Of a DNA stretch of 64,000 nt, positions 22,901-34,900 are shown piece by piece; the stretch's first letter is position 1, and every line of letters starts with the position of its first letter. The translations under genes were made by a program, and so were the position numbers. Under the pieces are notes generated by a model that did no database searches, had not been told where the DNA came from, and was given only the letters and a program-made list of their open reading frames with translations. The stretch is from Trogon surrucura (Eukaryota; Chordata; Aves; Trogoniformes; Trogonidae), in the NCBI GenBank assembly GCA_020746105.1, contig CM036633.1, forward strand, positions 9,098,501 through 9,162,500, written 5' to 3'.

Positions 22901-25900
22901 AGGTACGTACAGGACACCCGTTAAGTATGACTTCAGTTAGCTAGCATTCTTGTATTTATTTCTTAGGGTTTTATTTACAAAACTGTAAAATTACCTCAGT
23001 CCTGCATCTGCAGTTTCACTACACCTACACTGCAACCGTTTGAGTCTCCAGCATCATTGCTACAAGGCTCTTCTGCCTTGATTCATATAAAGTTACTCAC
23101 AAATTAATCTTTTCTTTACTCAACCATTTTGAGACACTGGAAGAACAGTGATGTGTTTAAAATCAATGCTTGCACACACCAAGATTCTTAAGCTCTTTTT
23201 TAGTAACTTCCTATATTTTCAGCGTGTAACTGAAGACAACACTGACTGACAAGTATCTGCAATGAGATCTCTCAGTCAGTTGCATTGGCTGATGCACTGA
23301 AACATAACAAAGTTTGTGTGTCAATACTAATCATTAACAAAAGTATTTACTAATCATTAACAGAAGTATTAGAAGCTTCAACTTACCCTAAAATAAAGGC
23401 AGCAGTAGGTTTAGGTCCTTCTTATATTCCCTTACAATGTACCTTTCTACTCTTTTGAACAGAATCAAATATCTTGCTCAAATCCTTAGAAAGGACAGAA
23501 GTTCTCAGCACACCAGTAACACTTAAATCTCACCTCTGCATCCCAGTGCCGCACATGGTAATCTGACAGGCTCCAAGTCGGTAACAGAGCTCCGAGGAGA
23601 TGGGGAGCAGGCCAGCTCCTGACGTGGAACTGCTTGAATATCCTGACTGGGTTGGTTTTGTATTAATGAAAGACTTCATCAGCCTGCAAAGCTCATCCAT
23701 TGCATTAATGGGGCGAATCAGCTAAACAAAGTAAACAAACCCCCAGGCATCAGTGGCATACTTACACCTTTAAGCTATAAAGATGTTTACAGTTTATCCT
23801 ACGCGCAATAATCTACACAAAAGTAATTGCCACACAGTAACAACAATTTAAAATATATATGAATCTGGAAGTGGAAAAATACAAACAATTACTTAGGTTT
23901 GGGGCATTGCTTTGTAATTATCACAAAGATTATTTACAATGTATATTACAATTGCAAAGATAGTCTTGGATTATGTCTTCCCTGTAGTAGTGTTTAATGC
24001 TTTATATTCACATATCTCACCTGCCCCAATTAGACAGCCTGCCTTTACGTGAGATGCTGGAAAGTACTGTCTTCCAGTTTTTTTATTCTTTAACTGTGAA
24101 CAAAGCATAACCTGCAAATTGAAACTTTGCTCATTTTCATGCATCTGCGGGAGAGGAAAGTTAATTAATTCTGTCTTACATCAGGTCCTGTATTCAGCAG
24201 GGTCAGGCAGGGTGCTGTGCAGTCTTACTAGTGCCTAACCTAAGGATTTGGCATCTACCCCAGTTTTGCACATTTTCTTCTGAACAAAAGAACTGCAGCC
24301 AAGCTTCGGAGAAATTCAGATCACTCCTTTAGGGTAGGGAACATTTTTGCAACGATGTTTGGCTTTGTACAGGTCTGCCATAAGGGCATCCCACTATGGG
24401 ATTTTAGAGATGTAGAAATAATATTTCTATGAGAGAATTTATTGTAGACAGAAACACAACAACAATACCTGGTCAATCTTCACTGCAGTAGTATTGGAAT
24501 CAGTGGGCAAGTTTGATCGCTCAAGGTAAAATGTCCTGCAAAAAGGCCAGCAAGGACCACATTAGTTGGTGTGTCTCATTTTAAGCCCAGATATGTACAC
24601 TACCTTGTATAAACCATCTGAGAAGGCTATGCTAAATTCTGCTTTTTTATTAAAGTGTTTTCATTGCAGCAGTTTACAGAGTTTGTACTAAAATATTCCA
24701 AACCTCCTTTTTAATGTAATTTTAGCTTAGCACAAAATTCTGGGAAATTTTATCCTGTGCACTGCACTACTTCAGAATGAGCTTAACTGTGGGAAGAAAA
24801 TTAACAGGTTTCCCACACTACGAAGATCTCCAACAATCACATTTCTGCAAGAGACCATCAGGAACAGAATCTCTTTTTGATTAAATTTTAAGGTCCTTAG
24901 CAGGCAAAGCTTTATTCAATGTCTTTTAAAGCAAAGGAGAAACATTAAGTACCTGAGTTTACGGTAGTACTGCTGCACTTTTTCAAGTGAAACAGCATTA
25001 ATTTGCTGTGGAAGTTCTTCTAGAGATGAGCCAGCTGGTTGTGATTGCCCCTCCGTACTCTCCAGAGCTGAAGAAGAAATCATTTTACTAAACCTACGTT
25101 ACTTGTTTTCTTTTTATTCATTTGTTTATTTATCTCTACATCATCTCACTTCTCAGCAAATGACTGTTGCATCATGTCGAGGATGATTCTGTTTCTGCAC
25201 AAAGTTAGTGCATTTCCCACTGCGGGAATACAGTGGCAGTACCATGAAGGTGAGCTTCCCAGGAAGCAGTTCTGTCCCACAGTAACTACTCTCCACTAAT
25301 ATCCCCCTGAAGTAAATTTCCTGTATTATATTTTGGTGCGAACATTTGCTTTTCCAGCCAATTCCAGACCAGATAATTCTGACATGGTGTATGCTTTTAC
25401 AAAGCCTGCAAACCCTGCTTGGTCAGACTGTCCACGTAGTCCAATATGACGACTCTACGGCCTCTAAAGGAAGGCATAAAAAAGTCCCAAACAGGCAGCT
25501 CTCATGACTGTGTCCTACTCTAAAACCTGGCACTCCCCGCATTTTCCTAGAACAGAACAGAAACATCTGCTTCTTAATGCTTCTTAAATACGTCTGTAGT
25601 TCTCAGCTGCATTATGTTAAGAGCTTCATGGTCATTCCTTATTTTGAAACTTTCACTATCACCAGTTAGCTTATTTTTCTCATGAAAGCTTTTTATAGGC
25701 ACCTTTTGTAAAGAGCACCGTGTGCAGTTTCAAGCTTCCCCCATTCTGAAACCGAGAAGGCAGTTTGGAGAAGTAGTAGCTGTCAAGATAAAAGATAACC
25801 TTCAAGGACTGACGACTTCCTTCAATGTGGTAGAAGACATGAGTATCTGGAGAAATAGAGATAAAACACTTGCTGCTTTACCACAGCGGGCGAAATGCAA

Positions 25901-28900
25901 AACCATCGCTATCTGAGTTTGTTAGATTATCTAATGATATTTTACTTCTCCATCATTAGACAAATAAGGCAGAGCTTTCACTGAAAGAACCCAGGCTCTG
26001 AATTACAATACTTAAACAGATACACAATTGACATGACCTAGCACGATGTTCGGTGCTAATACAATAAACATAGTTAATAATTAAAATCCCATCTTGTTTC
26101 ATGGCATCGCAGAGTCAGTACATGGAGAGAGATCTGGCAGGGTGGGACACGGGAAAGAGAAGAGCTGGGGAGGGACAGTCCTTCTGCCTAAGCTAATGTG
26201 GTGATTTACAAACATCTGTCAGGAGCTGCTCGTCATCTGTCTTATCTCCCTGTGTGTGAAATCGCACCGGTCAGGCACACAGGCACAGGCCGTGGCTACA
26301 AACGGCAGAACACGCCACCAGTTCCTCTTTTCATGCCTCCTGTTTGCAGTGGAAGCTGAGGGAATGCAACACTGCATCAGCAAAGCTGCTCAGTGTCTTC
26401 CAGTCTGACCTGGGCTGTTACATAGAAGTCATAGAATCACAGAAATATTAAGGTTGGAAAGGACCTTAAGATCATCAAGTCCAACCTACAGCCCTACACC
26501 ACTGTAACACTAAACCATATCCTCAAGTGCCACATCCATTTATAATCATGGAGGCTATTAACCTACAAAACAAGAAAAAAAAGAGCTTCAAAGAAGCAGA
26601 GAATACTCACTTGCTACAAGAGTTTCATCCAGCTGTTTGAAATAGAAGGCAACTTTGTCCAGTTCAGTCAGAGTGACCTGGATGTCTTCCAGCATGGTGC
26701 GCTCCTCCTTCTGTAGAGCAAAGAAACAGATAAACACAGGTTATAATCTGCCAGAAAGAGACAGTGGCAGGACGATGTAGTCGTGATGGCCGTGCTTTGG
26801 TTCAGGAGACCTAAAGCAGAAGCTGGAGCTTTCCATGAACGCCATCCCAGCCAGGTAATTACTAATCGCTCTTTAACTTCGTGATATAAGTTTAGCTACC
26901 CTTGGCTCAGATGTCATGTGATGTGATTCAGAGAGAGTAGAGAGGTTTAAGGACTGAATAAGTTCGGAGAGATCTTTTTCTCCAAACTTTACTCTATACC
27001 TACAAATGTGAAGAACTGCCAAGCAGTTACTGCAAAAAAAATGTCCACACGTTCCATGAAATGTAAAGAAATGGCAGTTACATATGCATATAGTTTGGAT
27101 TGTATTTCAAAAAAAAAATGCCACATCTAATCTACAATATGTACAAAGTCCCCCAAAAAAGTCTCTTTTCTATAGTGTCAGTTACTTGTCTTTATTTATG
27201 CTTCTTTTTAGTTAACATTTTTACAGTCAAGTACCTTATCTACTGTAGCTGTGGCTGATCTATTCATTAGGTGAACATGAACTATGCAAGACCAGCTCCT
27301 CTCCAGTGAGAGTCTCTGTAGTCTATTCTATCAAAGTAACCACTGTATGAATAAAAGTCTTCATGTTGTCTGAACTCGTCAAATACACCAGACTTCTTTA
27401 CGTTTTTGTTGAAATGTGTGCTTTCACCAGAAGGTGGCAGGCCACACATGCGTCACCAAGCACTGAGCGGCAAAACCTAAATGCAGCAGCATTTCGGTGC
27501 AGGAGCCCTAAATACGAAGGGAAACCGATTTCTGGAGTGTTTTAGTGTGCCAGGGATGGGATATGGAACACCGGCCCATGGCTGTCAGCAGCAGGGACCT
27601 CCAGAGGTTGTAGTCAGGGTCTAAACATGCTGCTAGAATGAGGGGCTCCGGCTGCACTGTCAGTGGCAGGGGAACGCACATCAAGTGTGAGCAGACCCAA
27701 GGGTGCCACAACTCTGTCTTACCACACCGGGGGAGAGAAGAGACTGGTAGTTCAGCAAAACCCCAGTGGCCGCTATCTGTTCCAGCCATTTCCTACTGGC
27801 GTCTCTGCTGCTCTCTTCGTATTCCCCATTGTTGTTGTATCGGTGGTTGAGAGCAGCCAGTAACTGCTCTGAGAAGGTGCAAATTGCAGCCACGAGAGAC
27901 TGACAGAAGATGGAATCACGTCTCAGCTGCAGCTCAGTGTCTGCCAGAGAATGGGAGAGAAGGACAAACAAGACATGAGTGTACTTTCATCTCACTGCCA
28001 AACAGGCCGTTTGCATGCACGTTTGGCTTCTGTAGCTTTGCACAGACTTAACAGATAACCTCTTCTTGCTGTATGACCTGGGTGTATAGATAAGGACAGC
28101 ATAGCTGGAGCACATGCATGTTTGAAAATTTTCTAGTCCACTTGACTTTTTATTACTACCTCTGCCATCTGCCCGCTCATAGTTCTGACTGGGAAGAGCT
28201 GAAACTCCTTAATGCCATTTCTGGACTGATTCCCTTATGTTTACAGAAGCAAGAGAATTCTTGAAAGTAGGTCTCTGCCATTACTTCTCTCCTGGGCTAT
28301 TAGAGATTCATCTTCCCCCATCCATCTGTATCTTGTGGGCTTCCCATATGCTTAATGCATTAACTGGGCCTGCCCATACGATACCAACTGGTTTATGTTT
28401 CCTGGGAGAATTTCCCCTCTGCTAACTTTGCTTCCAGTCCGCCTGCCAGGCAGCCACATGCTGGTCAAATCAACCCCGTCACACTTAAGGGGATTGCAGG
28501 CCAAAGAGGCACATGAATAAGTGAAGAGCTGCTTCTCAGGCACCCTGGGCTCCTCCAGCAGGCACTGCAGTACAGCAGTCTCTCATTGGCAAGGCAGTAT
28601 TCCCCAGAGAAAGAAGCTGAAGACATCACCCAGAGGCTTTGAGGATCTGAATTACTTTTACAAAGCACTGAACGTGACAGACAGACTGGTACACTCCAGG
28701 CCATGGGCCATATTCACAATTTAAGGGCAAGCAACCCTTCTAGGAGCTCCTCTGTGCTCATGGAAGTAGGGCAAAGAGAAGTGAGGACTGCCCTCATGGC
28801 AAGGGAGTCCCTGGTGCCACAGAGCTGCCGTAGCCAGGTCAGCGCCATCTGTTCCTCAGTTCTTTCCAGAGGATGTTCATGGAAATGCTGCAGGAGATGG

Positions 28901-31900
28901 AGCACAGGTAGGGACTTAAGGAGTCGTAGTGTTTGCTATCAGTAAAATCAGCCTTTATGGATGCTAGAATGGTTCGGATAGACTCATGGGCCAGCCCTGC
29001 CAGGAGCTGAGAGGTGACTTAGAACCATACAAATCTCTCCATTCTACAGACTTGAGAATTAAGTCTGGCACAGTGACATAATGGCAGCTTATTCCAGTTA
29101 TTTTCAAACAAAAGCACATCAAATAGGTGTTTTAATTACAAAAAGACTGCACATTCCATCCTGGGAAAGGCCTGTCCCTTGATCTGTAAGCACAGGGTTT
29201 TATACATGGTAAGTTAATCACGTCCACCGTGTAATTAGCTGCGGCCTGCACACAGAACACAGGTTCTTCGTCTGCTTGTGGCCATAATTTCAGTAGACAC
29301 AATCCTAACTCCTAGCATGCCTGCTAGGAAAGATGACAAAGTCTGCGGTCTCACAGAAAGTTGTGCAACAGGTCTCATTTTTGCTGCACGTTCTCACCGC
29401 AGCAGGAAAGAGTAAAGGCCATCTGGGAGGTGGACTGCACAGAGGGAAAAATGAAGACAGTGAAAAGAAAAACAGAGCTTGTGAAACATCAGCAACCAGC
29501 CAGGTGACACAAGCAGCCTACAGTGAACTGAAAAAGCATAAACTGCAGAACAGATGTCAGATGTAGGGAAAGGTTTCCCTAGATGCAGAGCATGAGAAAT
29601 ATTTGCATAAAATGCCAGGGAGAAACCTAAATACTAAGTAAAAGCCTAGCATTCTGATGTGTGCACACATACATATAAAACCGTGCTAGAGGCTTCTGTA
29701 TATAGGAGGTTGTTTTGCAACAAATCAAAATCCCTTACCTGTGCATTTTAACAAGGCCAAAAGCAGCTGATTCTTCCCATCTAAAACAGTGAAGAAGATA
29801 ATGCTTTGGTTAATATGACACCAAGGTAGATTTGATGGCATTTGGTTAACAGTGTCCTCATTCCCCACAATCCCTGGCCCCTGCGTGGCCATTTCCATTT
29901 ACTCCTTATTCACACAGACATGTTAATGACTAAAAAAGAAACAAGGTGTCAATCAAAGAATTTTACAGGCTAAATGCTCTGTTAACAACCATAAATTGTT
30001 GGAAACAAATGGCACATGCAGGTGAACCTTTAAGGAGGTGACTTCTGTCCAGTGCAGTGCTCTGCACTGGGCTGTGAACATCAGACTCAGCTCCTGTTCC
30101 AGTTCAACCAGGCTGCAACAGTTCAGATTAGCATTCATTTCGTTTTGGAAGATACCAAGCATCTCTCTCTTCATTTTCAAAAAGAGTTAAGAAAAGCACA
30201 GTGCAATAGATCAGTCTGATGTCATTCTGTGTGACTGGGCTGATAAAATAAAGTAAGGGAGAGAAAGTTCTTTGGAATTGCTGCAGAGTTGGGATTTTAC
30301 CACACCGCACCGGGACTCTGCGCACAGTAACCTGTTTTACCTGTTCTCTGGAGCTGGTACAGCCTTATTACAAATTGAGATAAAATGATAAAATTAATTG
30401 CTAGACTTGATTAGATCAAGATCTTTTCTCCCTGTATCTGGCAAGAAACTTTTCCTTATTTACAGACCTTCCACGTGTTTTTGTATGATTTCAACAAGGT
30501 TCTTGATGCACAATGGAAGGTTCCATGGATCTTCTTGAATGCTGGCTTGAATATTATTCCGGCACCTAACTGTGGTTTCTTCCTTCTGTTTAAATTCTAG
30601 AAAAAAAAAAAAAAGAGTTCTTTAGCCCTTAAGGAAATGCTATATATATATTTGAGAGTGGCTTATTAGTTATAATGTTTATACAGATGAAAACAGAGAT
30701 ACAGTATCAACAACTGTGAATTAAAAAGGTTCTTAAATAGATCTAATACAGTAGGAAACAAAGACTATTCCTATAATCTATGATCAGCAGTCTCCTAGCA
30801 TTGTTTTCAGGATTGTGGACTACAATTTATATACATGGGTGACATTCGTACTGAGGGGAGCTCTGCACTACCCACAAAGCACAGAATTCCTACCTGTTTT
30901 CTCTGCCTTTAATAACGTGCAGGCAGCTATACTGAATAAATCTAGAGTCTCTGGCTGTGCAGGAATCAGATCAACTTTTTGGCTGCAGCTGTCACACCCC
31001 ATAACACTGATGAGAAGTTATGAAATATTCTGCTTTCTTTCACCTAATGGAAGCTAATTATTTGATTACAGAGTAGAAGATTTCTCCTCCATGATTTAGC
31101 TATGTAGCAAAGCCAAATACTCTATTGTTGGTGATAAAATGTATAAGCAGAGAAACAGAAAAGCTGCTCTAAGTAACGACTTATGAACAGAAATGGGACA
31201 GCATTCCCATGGACATCCATCACTGAAAGATGTCTGTGGTAGCTATTAAACTGACATTTTGGTCCAGGATTCCAGGTGAATGTAAGCAGAGCTTATCTGG
31301 TCCTTTATGTTAAACTTCAGTTAACTAGAAGACTCTCTCAGGGTAAGTAATGTATTTTTAATAAACGAGACACTGTTTAAGCAAAATAAAATCAAGGATG
31401 TGAACACAACGTGTCTTCTGTTTCTTCATTCAAACAGGGCATGGAAAGACTAACAGATAGTCTACATCAATGCAAATGTGTTTGCAGAGATGAGTTTGTG
31501 TAACAGAACTTCGTAAGAATTACATTTGGAGCCAGGAAAAAAAGCAGAAAAAACCCAGCCTCTTGAGTTTTTCACTATAACTTAAAAATAAGGCTTGTCA
31601 AAGGGGCATGACAACAGCACCTGAAGTATAGTAGGAATTGAAGGATTCAAGTGGGAAAGGAAATGCAGCAAATGTTCAGAAAATAAAGTCCTGTGTGTTT
31701 CAGTGAGAGAAGAAACCACATCCTGGGCCCCAAAACCATTAAGACCAAAGTCTCATCATGCTCCCTGAGGAAAAAGAAAACACTGTATCTTTTGTTTGCT
31801 CTCTATGGGCATCAGTTTTCAAAATAAGTGTCATGTGAGGATGAGCTTACTCTGGCAATTATCCATCTGAAGAAAAGCGGAATAAGTCATTAAGCAAACT

Positions 31901-34900
31901 CAGGCAGAACCATTTGGTGCCTCAGATCTCCAGTGGTCAGCCCCTCATCAGCTTATCAGAGCGCTCATTTGCCTTGTGTCTGGCCTATCTCTACCTTGTA
32001 CCCTTTGAGTTGTGTATCTGTGTTCACATCAAAGGAGATTTGGAGACTTGTGAAAGAGTTGTGAGGATTCAGCGGCATGTAACAGAGACGCTCGGTGTGT
32101 TTCAGAAGGAATTCATGTGAAAATAACCTTTTAAGGATGCAAAATTGCAACAGTCAGGCACAGTACTTGCTGCTAGTGTACGACTGGCTGGACTGCATAG
32201 CTAAGTAACGCTGTGTGCCCATGTACCGTGTGTGCATTCATGTCAAGCTCCTAAATCCTAGCAAATCGCTTTATGAAATACAATCAAGTACCTTCTTTAC
32301 CTTGCAAACTGTGGTCCATTGGAAAGTGCTTGGTTTCTTCAAAGGCCTTAGTTATTACTGGTCCTTTTAGAAGTGCATTGATGGCATCAACCTACAATCG
32401 GAATGTTTTCAGTCAGTGTTAGTAAGATTTGCAGAAGAAAATCTGAACAGAACTCTTGTGGGAAAATGCGAAAGCCGTTACACACTAATCTGTATTTCGG
32501 AATGATTCTCACTGACAAAGAGCAGTAAGACTTTCTAACCATGAACTGGCCTCAAGAGCCTCCCACTGAACACAGCATTTGCACAATGATCTACACGATG
32601 AGATGAAAGATAATACAAAACAGTTCTCTAGTGCTCCATGTCTGTAAAGACATCTGTTGGCTGAATTTGCAAGGACTCCCCTGAGGTTTGTAAATGTGAT
32701 ACATTTAGATCATACAAGGTGTCAGAATTTTGTTCACCTTTTCCCTTTTCTCATGAAAGCTTTCTTCCCCTCAGTCTAATGCCTGAGATAAGGCAGACCC
32801 ACCTTGCTTAAATCACACAAGACAACTTGGTGTTGACAAAATTGATTCCTCAAACTGTCCTATAATATACTTGCTTAGACCATACCCCAACATCTTGATA
32901 GTTTGTCTTCCCTCAAAATATAATTTTATTAAACACTTGGATACTCCAAAGTTCTTGATAAACATTGATAAAGAGAAAGCAATTCTGTGTAAGAGCAGTG
33001 TTCTACATACCTGGTTAAAAAGATGTTCTAGACAGCCATGAAGCTTGTCTTGTTTGTCTAAAGGAATCCTCATATCATTGGGAAGCTCATCTCCTAATAA
33101 AGGAAAGATGAAAAGCTTTCACACCTTCACACCAGAGCAGGTTAAAAGCTATTGCTGCTTTATCTCTAATTCATAGATGAAAATACCCGTGATTTTTCAC
33201 ACAATGCAGATGTCCAATAACTGAAGAAGCTTATTCCTGCTTAATACCTCTTCCATATTCAAATTTACTGTGGTTCATTAGAAAAAGAACAAATCTCTGT
33301 CTTAAAGTTCTTTTGATCAGTTTTGAAGAAACCACATTTGTAACTCAAAACACTCAAGTTTTTACAATCAGCAAAGACTTACCAGCTATACTAAGGTGAC
33401 TGGTATGAGAAGTACGTGTGTAACCCCTGCATGTACTCACCGGATCCCATCTCATCGCTGCCCAGGTACGAGCTATTACTCCGTACACTCGTGTACGACA
33501 ACACTGAGTCCCGGTTACTGTTACATTCACTAGAAAGAAAAGCAAAGAAGGTGACTAAAAAAACCTGTCCTTACACTGAGTCCCCAATACGCTATCACTC
33601 TGTTTTTATCAACACTGCAATCCTCAAAGTTAATTCTGTTACGCATATAGAAAAGAAAAACTAAAGACATGAAGAACAACTACTAAGCAAGGTCACTGGG
33701 GCTGCCACTGACAGAGGATGTCTTTATCCATTCGTAGTGATCACTCAGTGCTCAATATATCTATAAATACTGGATATGGACTTCCCACCCCTCATCCGGG
33801 TTGTGTCATTAAATGTGCTCTATGAGCATTGAGTAGAGGAGAAATATTTAAAATCTATGAGATTGAAGCTTCACTAAACTCAACATTTGTTACCAATATT
33901 CAGGGTATTAGAGCATCCAACTCGAGCACATATTGAAGCTGTGGAAGCACTGATATTGGAGATGGAATAGGAAATGTAAGGAAACTGTACCACTGGAAAA
34001 CCAGGCACTGCACATGCTAAAATTATCTCAGGAAGCAGGGAGTCACCAGGGTTGGCTTCACACCAATATCAGCTTATGCACACCTGTAAAATTCTAGTAT
34101 CAATCTCCTCTGTTTAAAGTTCACTTTACACTAATTATAACTTAATAAAAGTACTTAAAAAGGTTATGGATCTCTGTCTGTCCCCTCCAACTAAGTGACA
34201 CAGTGTTTTTACTAGTACAAGCCCAAAACAAAGCCTACAAAATTGTCCCTATTGTCTCATCCTGGGGTTATTTTAAACTGAGATGAGAGAAAAATACATA
34301 AGGAATTCAAAGAGCCCCTGTCCTTTGCTAAATGTATTATCAAAGAGAACTCTCCTTTCTGAAGAAGATTAATACTTATGGCAATTACTCTGCAGTACAA
34401 ACCCTTATGAAATTTGTTACACCTCCAAATGATGCCAGAGAAAGCAGCATGGTTAATGCAAACAAGATATTTTCTTACCTGCAATTTACTTATTTTTGTA
34501 GCTCCTCAGTAGTTTTTCAGATCAAAAACCACCAAAATACATTTTATTCCCCCTTGGGTAACTATTATCTGCAATATATGCTTAATTCTCTGCTTTTAAT
34601 AAAGATAAGACAGATTAATTCTTCTCATCTTACATTTATGTGTAGAATTTTGGAACAAGTGACAGGCTTGTCACTTTGTTACCCAGAATAGATTAGTCTC
34701 AATTATAGAAACCATTTAAACGGAACTGTTCATAAATGGGTTTCCTATTAACAATGAAAGAAAGACAGCACATTTCAATAAAAAACTGTCAGAGTATATG
34801 TGCAGATTTAAATCTAGCACAATAAACAGATGCCATGGATCTCAGCATTGTGAGTGCTGGCTGTGTTTCTTTACTGACATAGCATTTGCTGTCCTTGGAG

